Assembly: GCA_016200365.1 (NCBI GenBank)
Contig: JACQEW010000322.1
Span: forward strand, 1-19,800
From: Nitrospinota bacterium
Lineage (GTDB): Bacteria > Nitrospinota > Nitrospinia > UBA9942
Direction: 5' to 3'
Length of the DNA stretch: 19,800 nucleotides
The translations under genes and the position numbers were made by a program. Positions within the stretch are counted from its first letter, which is position 1; every line of letters begins with the position of its first letter. Below, in pieces: positions 1-7,566 of this stretch. The notes beneath the pieces are model-generated. The model was not told the DNA's origin and ran no database searches. It worked only from the letters and a program-made list of their open reading frames with translations.

Positions 1-1
1 C

Positions 2-148
2 ATTTATTTGTTTAATACAGCAACAACTATGCCAATTAGCCATGGCAGAGAAAAACTTTTTATAACTCCTTTTCTTTCAATAGGTTATTCAAGAGGAGGA
101 GGGGGTAAATTTTTTTGCCATGAATTAGATAATGCTGGTATAAATTAA
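2..148 (+). CDS. Possible 3' end of an upstream gene (partial)
   Basis: A reading frame stays open from the left edge to a TAA at 146-148, about 48 codons. The C-terminal part reads like a protein tail, with a glycine run (SRGGGG) near residue 33. No family is recognised and the start is outside the window. The frame is short and AT-rich, so it could be chance. The opposite strand also has an open frame here (60-293) that I consider spurious. Confidence 0.3.
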   Translation: MYLFNTATTMPISHGREKLFITPFLSIGYSRGGGGKFFCHELDNAGIN

Positions 149-235
149 AACAGCTCTGTGTTATTTTAATACAAGTCTTCATGTCTATTTGTAATCTGAA
201 AACTGCTAAAAGATTTCCCAAGACTGAAAAAAATG

Positions 236-263
236 TTGACATGGGTTTTAAAAAGGGTATAAG
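236..263 (+). promoter_or_regulatory. Sigma-70-type promoter for the coiled-coil protein gene
   Basis: TTGACA (236-241), a 16-bp spacer, then TATAAG (258-263). Transcription would start near 270, giving a leader of about 23 nt that contains the Shine-Dalgarno AAGGAG at 281-286, six bases before the ATG at 293. Confidence 0.6.
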
Positions 264-292
264 ATAAAACAAAGTATGAAAAGGAGAGAACA

Positions 293-778
293 ATGAAAAG
301 AATAGTTAATTTTGGTATTGTTTTATGGCTTTTGATGGCTCAAAGTGCTTTGGCAAAAGAGATACCTTATACTCTCGAAGACAGGGACAGATTGATAAAA
401 ATAGAAACCTCATTAAAAGAATTCAAAGAATCAATAGACAAAAGATTCGAGCAGGTAGATAAGAGGTTTGATCAAATAGACAAAAGATTCGAGCAGGTAG
501 ATAAGAGGAGCGACGGGATAGAGAGAAGACTTGAAAGACTGGAGACCGTTATGATGTGGGGTTTTGGATTACTGTTTACCAGTATGATGGGATTGGTTGG
601 ATTTGTCCTGTGGGATAGGAGAACAACAGTAGCACCTGTGGTAAGGTCAATCAAAGAAAAGGAGGAAGATATTGAAGATTTAAAGAGGAAAGAACGGGCA
701 CTTGAGGATGTCCTAAGAGATTATGCCTTTGGAGGAAAAAACCTTGCAGAAGCTATGAAGGCAAGAGGGTTAATTTAG
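293..778 (+). CDS. Small membrane-anchored coiled-coil protein
   Basis: 161 aa. Residues 1-21 look like a signal peptide or N-terminal anchor (ending QSALA). Residues about 30-82 form a charged coiled coil with repeated DKRFEQV-type heptads. A hydrophobic segment at about 84-106 should be a transmembrane helix, followed by a second charged helical region rich in E and K. The ATG has a good Shine-Dalgarno, AAGGAG. The heptads contain an exact 34-bp duplication. Function is unknown; similar small proteins with heptad repeats and one membrane helix are common and unassigned. The last 26 bp overlap the 3' end of the convergent response-regulator gene. The gene itself is confident; no specific role is claimed. 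Confidence 0.85.
   Translation: MKRIVNFGIVLWLLMAQSALAKEIPYTLEDRDRLIKIETSLKEFKESIDKRFEQVDKRFDQIDKRFEQVDKRSDGIERRLERLETVMMWGFGLLFTSMMGLVGFVLWDRRTTVAPVVRSIKEKEEDIEDLKRKERALEDVLRDYAFGGKNLAEAMKARGLI
433..508 (+). repeat. 34-bp direct repeat, period 42 bp, in the coiled coil
   Basis: Bases 433-466 and 475-508 are identical and offset by 42 bp, that is 14 codons or two heptads. This indicates recent slippage or duplication within the coiled-coil coding region. Confidence 0.9.
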
Positions 779-1253
779 GTCTGTATTCCTTTATCTTCCT
801 CGATAATCTCTGTCTTGTAATGCCGAGAAGCCGGGCTGCTTCGCTCCTGTTTCCCTTTGTCCTATCGAGCACAATCTTTATATACATCTCATCGAGCTTC
901 TCTAAAGGAACTATCTTCTCAATATTCAACAATGGGTGATTCTTATCTCCATCCCCTGAAATCTCCTGGGGCAAATCTTCTGCCATGATGGTATCTTTAT
1001 CTGAAAGCAGTACTGTTCTTTCAATCACATTCCTTAATTCTCTTACATTCCCTTTCCATTGATGTAACAGCAGCAGCCCTTCCGAATCAGGAGAGAATTT
1101 AATGTTTTTCCTGAACTCCCTATTAAATTCTTTAATAAATATCCCCGACAGCAGCAATACATCCTTCCCCCTTTCTCTTAAGGGAGGGATTTTTATATTT
1201 ACCACCTTCAATCTGTAATAGAGGTCTTCTCTGAATCTGCCGTCTTTGAGCAT
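753..1253 (-). CDS. Sigma-54 response regulator, C-terminal piece after an in-frame TAG
   Basis: 166 aa, beginning with an ATG directly after the TAG that ends the upstream piece (TAGATG at 1251-1256 on the minus strand). It carries the rest of the AAA+ domain, with GRFREDLYYRL and the PPLRER motif, and a C-terminal Fis-type helix-turn-helix (GNRSEAARLLGITRQRLSRK). It lacks the Walker motifs and the GAFTGA loop, which lie in the upstream piece. The spacing across the stop matches intact NtrC-family proteins, so this is one 456-residue regulator broken by a single codon. Independent translation is conceivable: an AAGGA lies about 10 nt before this ATG. Most likely it is half of a damaged gene. 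The end overlaps the convergent coiled-coil gene by 26 bp. Confidence 0.8.
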   Translation of the reverse strand: MLKDGRFREDLYYRLKVVNIKIPPLRERGKDVLLLSGIFIKEFNREFRKNIKFSPDSEGLLLLHQWKGNVRELRNVIERTVLLSDKDTIMAEDLPQEISGDGDKNHPLLNIEKIVPLEKLDEMYIKIVLDRTKGNRSEAARLLGITRQRLSRKIKEYRPKLTLLPS

Positions 1254-2123
1254 CTAGTCTACATCCTTGTTCGTTGCAGATATAATCCTTACATCCACCT
1301 TTATAGATGATGTGCCTCCGACACGTTCAATCTCATGCTCCTGCAATACCCTTAAAAGCTTCATCTGGAGTTTTGGATGGAGGTCACCCATTTCATCGAG
1401 GAATATTGTTCCTGTATGTGCTATCTCAAATTTCCCTATCTTTTTCTTTATCGCACCTGTAAATGCACCCCTTTCATGCCCAAAGAGGTCGCTTTCGAGC
1501 AGGTCTTCGCTCAAGGTGGTGCAGTTTACCACCACAAAGGGTTTATCCCTCCGGGGGCTTGATAGGTGTATGGCACGGGCAAGGAGCTCCTTACCTGTGC
1601 CGCTCTCTCCTGTTATCAGAACAGGTGTTGTGCTGCTCGCTGCTACCTTTGATGCAAGAGAGCACACCTCTCTTATTGCCATGCTCTCACCTGCAATCTT
1701 ATCAAATCCATATTTCTCTATCTCCTGCTGCTCAATATCTTCCACCCTCTTTTTTAATCGGGCGGATTCCAGCGCCCTCTGTATTATAAACTTTAGCTCC
1801 TCTACATCAAAGGGCTTAGGGATATAGTCGTAGGCGCCTGCCTTTATGAATTTAACGGCGCTGTCAAAGCCAGGCATTGCGGTAATTATAAGAACCATTG
1901 CATTGGTATCGAGCTTCTTTATACTCTCCAGCACCTTCAGACCATTTATATCAGGCAGGCATACATCGAGGAGAACAATATCCGGCTCGCTGTCGGCGAA
2001 CCTACGGATACCTTCATTTCCATTCTCAGCCAGAACCGCACCATAACCTTCCAGCTCAAAGATTCTCTTGAAATTATCCCTTAAGACTCTCTCATCATCT
2101 ATGATCAATATTGTTGGCTTCAT
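1254..2123 (-). CDS. Sigma-54 response regulator, N-terminal piece (REC plus most of AAA+)
   Basis: 289 aa up to a TAG at 1254-1256. Residues 1-120 are a receiver domain with acidic pair D9/D10, phospho-acceptor D53 (LLDV) and conserved K103 (PKPF). Residues from about 143 are a sigma-54 AAA+ domain: Walker A GESGTGKE (172-179), the sigma-54 contact loop GAFTGA (219-224) and Walker B TIFLDE (239-244). The frame stops after SATNKDVD, just after sensor I and before the arginine-finger region. The family would continue without a gap into the piece encoded at 753-1253. The start ATG overlaps the sensor gene stop as ATGA, so the two are translationally coupled. As encoded, this piece lacks the DNA-binding domain. 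Confidence 0.85.
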   Translation of the reverse strand: MKPTILIIDDERVLRDNFKRIFELEGYGAVLAENGNEGIRRFADSEPDIVLLDVCLPDINGLKVLESIKKLDTNAMVLIITAMPGFDSAVKFIKAGAYDYIPKPFDVEELKFIIQRALESARLKKRVEDIEQQEIEKYGFDKIAGESMAIREVCSLASKVAASSTTPVLITGESGTGKELLARAIHLSSPRRDKPFVVVNCTTLSEDLLESDLFGHERGAFTGAIKKKIGKFEIAHTGTIFLDEMGDLHPKLQMKLLRVLQEHEIERVGGTSSIKVDVRIISATNKDVD

Positions 2124-2776
2124 ACCCCTTTCGATTTCTCAAGGTCAATCATCTTCATATCCCCTGCGTAATCTTTTTCTATTGCCTTTGAGATAGTTGA
2201 CATATTCTGCACCACATCCTTAATCCTTAAAGACAGATCATAGATGGTCTTCAGTTTTTTGCAATCGGATTCTCCCTCTTTATTTTTCTCTTCCAATAAC
2301 AACAGCTCAAGGTTTCCCAGTATGCCGGTCAGCGGATTATTTATCTCATGCCTTGCAGTCCTTACAATCTGGAGTATTGCCTCCAGCCTCTCCTCATTAA
2401 TAGTTCTATATTCAAGCACCTTCCTCCCGGTAACATCATTTATTATCCCTTCCATCTTAATGCTTCCGTCCGCTTCATCCTTTATCAAACCGTAGGTTCC
2501 TTCCAGATAGAAAATAGAGTTGTCAATCCTCTTTGCCTTGATTATAAAATTCCTTACTATACCGTCTTTTCTGAGAGCATTCGTTAATTTCTTCTTGTCC
2601 TCCGTATCCACAAAATTATCCGTTATATTCATGCCGATCATATCCTCCGGAGATTTATAGCCGAATATATCAGCCCCAGCCCTATTTATCCATTTAATAA
2701 CACCCTTCTCCATATCACATTCGCATACCCCATACTGAAGTCTGTCAAAAAGAGTAACGAGTTTATCAGGTGTCAT
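2120..2776 (-). CDS. PAS-domain sensor with DHp histidine helix but no ATPase domain
   Basis: 218 aa. Residues about 5-120 form a PAS domain with a PAC-like end (GIINDVTGRK). A HisKA/DHp helix follows, with the H-box RHEINNPLTGILGN and H143 as likely phospho-acceptor. The protein ends about 70 residues later, with no N, G1 or G2 boxes, so it cannot bind ATP or autophosphorylate by itself. No room exists for a lost ATPase domain, because the stop overlaps the regulator start (ATGA at 2120-2123). It may be phosphorylated in trans by another kinase, or be a decayed sensor of the adjacent sigma-54 regulator. No strong Shine-Dalgarno precedes the ATG. Confidence 0.8.
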   Translation of the reverse strand: MTPDKLVTLFDRLQYGVCECDMEKGVIKWINRAGADIFGYKSPEDMIGMNITDNFVDTEDKKKLTNALRKDGIVRNFIIKAKRIDNSIFYLEGTYGLIKDEADGSIKMEGIINDVTGRKVLEYRTINEERLEAILQIVRTARHEINNPLTGILGNLELLLLEEKNKEGESDCKKLKTIYDLSLRIKDVVQNMSTISKAIEKDYAGDMKMIDLEKSKGV

Positions 2777-2781
2777 ATTTA

Positions 2782-2847
2782 AAGTGTAAGTGCAAGTGTA
2801 AGTGTAAGGAATCTATTGCTTCTCACTTTCACTTTCACTTTCACTTG
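2782..2847. repeat. Facing hexamer repeats
   Basis: Four near-identical AAGTGT/AAGTGC units (2782-2805) face (CACTTT)x3 CACTTG (2824-2847), making an imperfect inverted pair. It lies between the sensor start and tRNA-Leu. Bases 2850-2910 add further spacer sequence (TGCGTCTCTGCGGTGAA, ATCCGCGGCTAA). I see no gene in 2777-2929; the open frames across it are compositional. Confidence 0.7.
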
Positions 2848-2929
2848 CCCTTGCGTCTCTGCGGTGAAATCAGGTTTTTGTCCATCAAGTCTATGTTTAT
2901 CCGCGGCTAAAAAAGAATGGATATTAAGA

Positions 2930-3014
<85 letters not shown>

Positions 3015-3025
3015 TCTTAAACATT

Positions 3026-3054
3026 ATAATATTTTTTAAACCTCGGATTGTCAA
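3026..3054 (-). promoter_or_regulatory. Promoter for tRNA-Leu
   Basis: On the minus strand, TTGACA (3049-3054), a 17-bp spacer, then TATTAT (3026-3031). An overlapping TATAAT with a 20-bp spacer is also present. The mature tRNA begins 12 bases after the -10. The sensor and regulator genes downstream could be read from here too. Confidence 0.65.
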
Positions 3055-3065
3055 GCCTAAAAAAA

Positions 3066-3971
3066 TCAAAATCCCCTGTGCAACCCTACCTCCCTTGCAA
3101 GCCTAATTGCCTCTTCATATTCTTCAGGCGTAATCCTCCTCGCAATCTCATGGTAATCGAATGCCTTATAACACGGCCTGTATTGGTCCATTATATTTAC
3201 ATAAGAATCCGGCGACAACTTTTTTGCAATAAATTCCACTGCCTCTTTTGTCCCTGCCAGACCATCCGGCATTATTAGATGCCTTATTAAAAGTCCCTTA
3301 TATGCGATGCCTCTATTATCCATTTTAAGGACACCCACTTGCCTGTGCATCTCCTTCAATACCTTCTTTACAATATCCGGATAATCAGGCGCCTTTGAAT
3401 ATTTCTTTGCCGGAGCAGAGCTGCCGTATTTAAAATCGGGCATATATATATCCACGATGCCGTCCAATAATTTGATAACCTCTGCCGATTCATACCCGCC
3501 GCAGTTCCATACCAGCGGAAGCTCCAGACCCATCTCAACAGCCTTTGGCAGCGATGCAATAATTTGCGGTGCGTAATGGGTGGGTGTAACAAAGTTTATG
3601 TTATGACAGCCGAGCTTCTGTAAATATATCATGTAGCCTGAAAATTCATCGGCAGTTACCTCCTTCCCCTCGCCGCTGTGGCTTATATCATAGTTCTGGC
3701 AGAAGATGCACCGAAGATTGCAGTGTGTCAGGAATATCGTTCCAGAGCCGCCGTATCCAACAAGGGGAGACTCTTCGCCAAAGTGCGAGAACACGCTTGA
3801 AACCATTAATTCCGCCCCTGCCTTGCAAATCCCAAATTCTCCTTTAAGCCTGTTTTTCCTGCAATTTCTCGGACAGAGCCTGCAATCCGTCAGGATTGCT
3901 TCAAGTTTTTTAATCCTATCATGCAGCTCTCCGCTATTGTATAGTTTTATATAGCTCGGTATAATACTCAT
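3066..3971 (-). CDS. PflX-like radical SAM Fe-S protein
   Basis: 301 aa from the ATG at 3971; a TTG nine bases upstream would add three residues. An N-terminal cysteine cluster (C30, C33, C37, C49) precedes the radical SAM motif CNLRCIFC (C84, C88, C91), which ligates the 4Fe-4S cluster that cleaves SAM. Length and layout fit the COG1313 family (PflX, homologue of pyruvate formate-lyase activating enzymes). The glycyl-radical or other substrate is unknown for most members, so the exact function is open. It is divergent from lpxK across a purine/pyrimidine inverted repeat. No clear Shine-Dalgarno is visible. Confidence 0.85.
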   Translation of the reverse strand: MSIIPSYIKLYNSGELHDRIKKLEAILTDCRLCPRNCRKNRLKGEFGICKAGAELMVSSVFSHFGEESPLVGYGGSGTIFLTHCNLRCIFCQNYDISHSGEGKEVTADEFSGYMIYLQKLGCHNINFVTPTHYAPQIIASLPKAVEMGLELPLVWNCGGYESAEVIKLLDGIVDIYMPDFKYGSSAPAKKYSKAPDYPDIVKKVLKEMHRQVGVLKMDNRGIAYKGLLIRHLIMPDGLAGTKEAVEFIAKKLSPDSYVNIMDQYRPCYKAFDYHEIARRITPEEYEEAIRLAREVGLHRGF

Positions 3972-3989
3972 ACAGAACAAAAAAAGATT

Positions 3990-4078
3990 AAGGAGAATGG
4001 AGAAAAGGGAGAAAAGGAGAAAAAAGAATCTGACTTATTATCTCTCCATTTCTCCATCTTCTTTTCCCCTTCTCCTTA
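3990..4078. repeat. Purine/pyrimidine inverted repeat between divergent genes
   Basis: A purine-only run of GGAGAA-like units (3990-4030) faces a pyrimidine run of CTCCAT/TTCTCC-like units (4041-4078). The arms are imperfect complements. The sequence is open in the lpxK frame, giving a spurious N-terminal extension, but its repetitive nature argues it is a spacer. Confidence 0.65.
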
Positions 4079-4095
4079 TGATTTTTATAATTTCT

Positions 4096-5214
4096 ATGCA
4101 GTCGAAAATCAAAAATGATGTAAAAAATATCATGGAAGGGAAAGGAGGAAATTCAATCCTTTCCGTTGTTTTGTTAATTCTATCATGGTTTTACGGCTTT
4201 GGTCATCGTCTCAGGCTTAATCTCTATAAAATAGGCATCTTAAAGACAAAAAGTCTTCCTGTCCCTGTAATAAGCATAGGAAATATAACGGTCGGCGGGA
4301 CAGGAAAAACCCCTGCCGTTATAATGACTGCCGAACTCCTCAAAGAGACGGGGAGGAAGGTCGCTGTTTTGAGCAGAGGTTATAAAGGAAAGACAGCGGG
4401 TGAGATAAATATAGTATCAGACGGCAATAAAATTCTTATGAAACCCCTTGAATCCGGTGATGAGCCGTATATGATGGCATCGAGACTTAAAGGAGTCCCT
4501 GTAATCACAGGAGCAGATAGATACAAGACGGGAATGTATGCAGTAGAAAAATTTGACGCTGAAGTCATATTACTCGATGACGGGTATCAGCATGTTCAGC
4601 TCAAGAGAAATCTCAATATTCTCCTGATTGACTCAAACTATCCTTTTGGAAATGGATACTTACTGCCGCGCGGAACATTAAGAGAGCCTATTTCATATAT
4701 AGACAGGGCGGATGTTATAATACTTACAAAAGCCAGAAGTCAGAAGTCAGAAGTTTGCAAAAGCCGCTATGTATCCGAAGGGTTCTTTGATGTGAATAAT
4801 AATAAAACTATTGCTTTAGACGAGGCAAAGGGCAAAAAGGGATTTGCCTTCTGCGGCATTGCCTCCCCCGATTCCTTTAAGAACTCATTAAAAGAGACAG
4901 GTATTGACACGAGAGGCTTTGTCTCCTTTGAAGACCACTATCAATTTACAAAAGAGGATATAGAGGGCTTGATAAACAAGGCAAGAGAAACCGGCTCTGA
5001 AATTCTTGTAACAACGGAAAAAGATGCAGTAAGATTGATGGAATTTAATACCACCCCTCTTTCCCCTCCTTCGCAAGGAGGGGATGAAGGGGAGGTCTTC
5101 AATCTAAAGAATATAGCATTTCCAATCTGGATATTAAAAATCAAGATGGAGATATTTGAAGGCAAGGAGATGCTCTTTTCAAAAATAAAAGAGGCGATAG
5201 ACTCTAACTTTTAA
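4096..5214 (+). CDS. lpxK: Tetraacyldisaccharide 4'-kinase LpxK
   Basis: Phosphorylates the 4' position of the lipid A disaccharide precursor at the inner membrane, a late step of lipid A synthesis, implying an outer membrane. With the start at 4096 the protein has 372 aa. There is an N-terminal hydrophobic helix (about 21-34), the LpxK P-loop GNITVGGTGKTP (62-73), DDGYQH (161-166) and RGTLREP. The frame runs back to 3997, but that part is repeat-derived; 4132 is another possible start. Two insertions interrupt normally continuous sequence: a 7-bp tandem repeat (4731-4752, encoding ARSQKSEV) and a C/G-rich palindrome (about 5050-5096, encoding PLSPPSQGGDEGE) near residues 320-333. Both keep the frame, so the enzyme is probably active. 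Confidence 0.93.
   Translation: MQSKIKNDVKNIMEGKGGNSILSVVLLILSWFYGFGHRLRLNLYKIGILKTKSLPVPVISIGNITVGGTGKTPAVIMTAELLKETGRKVAVLSRGYKGKTAGEINIVSDGNKILMKPLESGDEPYMMASRLKGVPVITGADRYKTGMYAVEKFDAEVILLDDGYQHVQLKRNLNILLIDSNYPFGNGYLLPRGTLREPISYIDRADVIILTKARSQKSEVCKSRYVSEGFFDVNNNKTIALDEAKGKKGFAFCGIASPDSFKNSLKETGIDTRGFVSFEDHYQFTKEDIEGLINKARETGSEILVTTEKDAVRLMEFNTTPLSPPSQGGDEGEVFNLKNIAFPIWILKIKMEIFEGKEMLFSKIKEAIDSNF
5050..5096. repeat. C/G-rich palindrome inserted in frame in lpxK
   Basis: The core is a perfect 9-bp inverted repeat, CCCCTCCTT-CGC-AAGGAGGGG, flanked by ACCCCTC on the left and GGGGAGGT on the right. It encodes PLSPPSQGGDEGE between EFN and the conserved FNLKNIAFP segment. Confidence 0.8.
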
Positions 5215-5231
5215 CTTTAAGGAGGTTGAAT

Positions 5232-6182
5232 ATGAAGAAAAATTATTTTATTGGTTTATGGCTTTTGCTTTTTCTTTGCTTTGGTTTTAAAGATGCCTTT
5301 GCTGCATCGAATATCGAGGAGGGGGTGAAAAGTCTGGCAGAGCAAATAAGTAAGAATATGCAGGAGAAAAAAAGGCAGAAGATTGCCATTATTGATTTTT
5401 CGGACCTAAACGGCAATGTTACGGCATTGGGACAGTTTATAGCAGAAGAGCTGACTACACAGCTTTTTATAACAGCCCCCGGCAATTTTGAGGTGGTCGA
5501 GAGAAGACAGTTATTAAAGCTTGAAGAAGAACTTGCACTCGGGCAGATGGGTTTCATAGAGGAAAAGGGCATTAAAAAGATGGGGCAGGTTTTAGGCGTG
5601 GATGCAATCGTAACAGGTTCAATGACGGATTTAGGGAATACGGTAAAGATAAATGCGAGGATGATAGCAGTAGAATCCGCAAAAGTCTTTGCAGTAGCGG
5701 CAACGGATATACCAAAGACAGTGATGGTGTCCGACTTGATGGCAAAGCAGGTGGGAGAGAGACAGCCGACTGTAAAAGCCCCCTCATCATTACCTGCCCA
5801 AACAGCCAAAGAGGAGATGTCATTCTTTCGGAATGATTTGTTCAAAATCACTGTAAAATCATTAAAGAAGATGGGTAATACAATAGAATTAGCTTTAGCA
5901 TACGAAAACATTATTAAGAAAAATGTGAGAGCATCTTTAAAAAGTGCATACCTGACCGATGAAAATGGAGAGAGATGGGAATTGAAAGAACTGCATGGGA
6001 TAGAGAGAAGCAGCTTCTTCCCCATTACTGATTTTCCGCAAAATCTGCCTGCATCAGTTAAATTAACCTTTTCTGCCGAAGGCGGCAACACCAATGGCAC
6101 AACCTTTACTGCCGCTCTCGATCATCTCTCTGATGCGCAGCATTCTCAAGCCGTTATCAGCAACATACCGATAACCAAATGA
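5232..6182 (+). CDS. Secreted FlgO/CsgG-like protein
   Basis: 316 aa from the ATG at 5232; the GGAGG at 5221-5225 decides this start over a TTG at 5226. Residues 1-24 are a signal peptide (hydrophobic core, DAFA cleavage site). Residues about 50-165 resemble the FlgO/CsgG-type fold: KIAIIDFSDLNGN, FIAEELTTQLF, FEVVERRQL, MGQVLGVDAIVTGSMTDLG. The C-terminal half (about 200-316) looks like a beta-rich domain of unknown type. FlgO-like proteins are periplasmic or outer-membrane linked. No flagellar genes are nearby, so a flagellar role is not implied. It follows lpxK by 17 bp and may be co-transcribed. Confidence 0.8.
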   Translation: MKKNYFIGLWLLLFLCFGFKDAFAASNIEEGVKSLAEQISKNMQEKKRQKIAIIDFSDLNGNVTALGQFIAEELTTQLFITAPGNFEVVERRQLLKLEEELALGQMGFIEEKGIKKMGQVLGVDAIVTGSMTDLGNTVKINARMIAVESAKVFAVAATDIPKTVMVSDLMAKQVGERQPTVKAPSSLPAQTAKEEMSFFRNDLFKITVKSLKKMGNTIELALAYENIIKKNVRASLKSAYLTDENGERWELKELHGIERSSFFPITDFPQNLPASVKLTFSAEGGNTNGTTFTAALDHLSDAQHSQAVISNIPITK

Positions 6183-6213
6183 ATCAAACAGGCTTTGTTT
6201 AAAGGCAGGGTTA

Positions 6214-6398
6214 ATGCAAGTCTATAGCGCCATATTTGGGAAAAAGTATTGGTTTGAGGATAAGTTTTTATCAAAGATTACAAAGGATGTTTTAATTGCC
6301 CTTTCTGCAAGGCGAATTGGGGCAATTGTGGCAACACACAATACAAAGGATTTTTTAAAATAAAAGAATTTGTAGATTTTAAGATTTTAGAAAAATAA
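6214..6398 (+). pseudogene. Remnant of a PIN-domain toxin (C-terminal part, frameshifted)
   Basis: From ATG 6214 the frame reads KITKDVLIALSARRIGA then IVATHNTKDFLK, the typical C-terminal core of a PIN ribonuclease (DxLIA...TxNxxDF), and stops at 6361. Adding one A to the A-run at 6358-6361 restores IKEFVDFKILEK and a TAA at 6396-6398. The N-terminal half with the first catalytic aspartate is missing. The same frame is open back to about 6181, overlapping the end of the FlgO-like gene. This is a dead toxin fragment with no partner antitoxin visible. It also accounts for the 220-bp gap between genes. Confidence 0.7.
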
Positions 6399-6403
6399 AT
6401 TTT

Positions 6404-6859
6404 ATGCGTAAAAGAATCACCGTTAAAGGATTTTTTATTGTATTTATCCCCCTCTTCTTTGCCTGTGCATGTCCAAAGGAGAGGATATATTCATACAGTG
6501 AAAAAGGGCTTTTTCAAAGGGAGTGGAGGGAGATTGTAAAGGAGAATCCCATAGGCAAGAATGAAAATATAAAGGTTATACCCCTTTTTAAAAATGAAAA
6601 TGCGAGCCATTTTATAATACAGATAAGGGAGGGAGAGAAACCTCATATCCATGAGATACATGATTTGACAGTGGTAGTGAAAAACGGAAAGGGGACTTTA
6701 TATCTTGGAAAGGATAAGCTTTTGATGAAACCAGGGGATATAGCCTTTATTCCGAGAGGTGTATTCCATTATTTTGTAAATACAGGCAATGAGCCAGCAA
6801 TTGCCTATGTTATATTTAATCCGATTTATGATGGAAAGGATATAAAATACAGGGATTAG
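6404..6859 (+). CDS. Cupin-domain lipoprotein
   Basis: 151 aa. An N-terminal signal segment ends in FFACAC, so C21 or C23 could be lipidated, although neither lipobox is canonical. Residues about 60-145 form a single cupin barrel: HIHEIHDLTVVVKNGKG supplies histidine and acidic metal ligands, and PGDIAFIPRGVFHYF is the second motif. The likely location is the periplasmic side of a membrane. No substrate can be read from the sequence. No Shine-Dalgarno is evident. mobA follows after 63 bp containing a hairpin, so the two may not share a function. Confidence 0.85.
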   Translation: MRKRITVKGFFIVFIPLFFACACPKERIYSYSEKGLFQREWREIVKENPIGKNENIKVIPLFKNENASHFIIQIREGEKPHIHEIHDLTVVVKNGKGTLYLGKDKLLMKPGDIAFIPRGVFHYFVNTGNEPAIAYVIFNPIYDGKDIKYRD

Positions 6860-6867
6860 GGGTTAGG

Positions 6868-6914
6868 GTTTAGCGGTTAGATTTTTACTAATCTCTAATC
6901 GCTAACTGCTAAAC
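6868..6914. repeat. Stem-loop spacer repeat between cupin gene and mobA
   Basis: GTTTAGCGGTTAG (6868-6880) faces CTAACTGCTAAAC (6902-6914), a 13-bp inverted repeat with one mismatch. TTAG/CTAA units fill the rest of the gap. There is no T-tract after the stem, so it is not a convincing intrinsic terminator. Confidence 0.65.
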
Positions 6915-6922
6915 GCTGGATT

Positions 6923-7546
6923 ATGACAGGCGTAATTTTATCAGGCGGGAGAAACAGCCGGATAGGGCTGAAAAAGGCATTTTTGGAAATAGAAGGTAAA
7001 AGGATTATTGACAGGACTGTTGAAATTTATAAAAAGGTGTTTGATGAGATATTGATTATCACAAATACACCTGAAGATTATCAATACTTGTCCCCCAAAT
7101 TTTTAATGGGGGATCCAAAACTTAAAATCTACACAGACTTAATTCCTCACAGGGGTTCGCTTGGCGGCATTTATACAGGTCTTAATTACTCAAAATCGGA
7201 GTATGCCTTTTTTAGTGCCTGTGATATGCCCTTTATAAATGAGAAGGTTATACGGCATATAATTAAAGGGGCAAGGGGTAATGGGCAAGGGGCAAAGGAT
7301 TATGACATAATCGTTCCTTACTTCAAACGCCGCCTCCACCCGCTCCACGCAGTCTATTCAAAAAGGTGCCTGCAAATCTTTAAGGAGATGGCAGAAGAAG
7401 ATCGGTTAAAAATAAAAGACCTGTTTTCAAGATTCAAGGTAAAGAGAATTACCGATATACCGGAAACAAAACTACCGCCTTTTTTTAATATAAATACAAT
7501 CGAAGATTATAAAAAAGCCGTAAGTGCCCTGAATAAGTCGAAGTGA
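6923..7546 (+). CDS. mobA: Molybdenum cofactor guanylyltransferase MobA
   Basis: Transfers GMP from GTP to molybdopterin in the cytoplasm, making the guanine dinucleotide cofactor used by DMSO-reductase family enzymes such as formate dehydrogenases and nitrate reductases. 207 aa, the usual length. The nucleotide-binding motif is LSGGRNSRIGLKKA (residues 6-19, consensus LAGGxSxRMGxDKA), followed by HRGSLGGIYTGL (76-87), ACDMPF (99-104, metal-binding D101) and HPLHAVY (139-145). Residues 118-125 (RGNGQGAK) come from a short GGGGCAA-type tandem repeat at 7268-7292. No clear Shine-Dalgarno. The motif variants are mild, so activity is likely. Confidence 0.9.
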   Translation: MTGVILSGGRNSRIGLKKAFLEIEGKRIIDRTVEIYKKVFDEILIITNTPEDYQYLSPKFLMGDPKLKIYTDLIPHRGSLGGIYTGLNYSKSEYAFFSACDMPFINEKVIRHIIKGARGNGQGAKDYDIIVPYFKRRLHPLHAVYSKRCLQIFKEMAEEDRLKIKDLFSRFKVKRITDIPETKLPPFFNINTIEDYKKAVSALNKSK

Positions 7547-7566
7547 TGCTGAAGAACAAAAACCTG

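Noticed and set aside
60..293. Minus-strand open frame of 77 codons at the left edge
   Set aside because: AT-driven composition, no Shine-Dalgarno, and it covers the promoter and leader of the coiled-coil gene.
1251..1256. Pyrrolysine or general amber recoding at the regulator TAG
   Set aside because: TAG ends other genes in the window normally, and nothing here encodes pyrrolysine machinery; kept only as a mutation or split-gene finding.
5243..6100. Long minus-strand frame of 285 codons
   Set aside because: It lies entirely antisense to the FlgO-like gene, which has a signal peptide, a Shine-Dalgarno and domain motifs; the antisense protein has no recognisable features.
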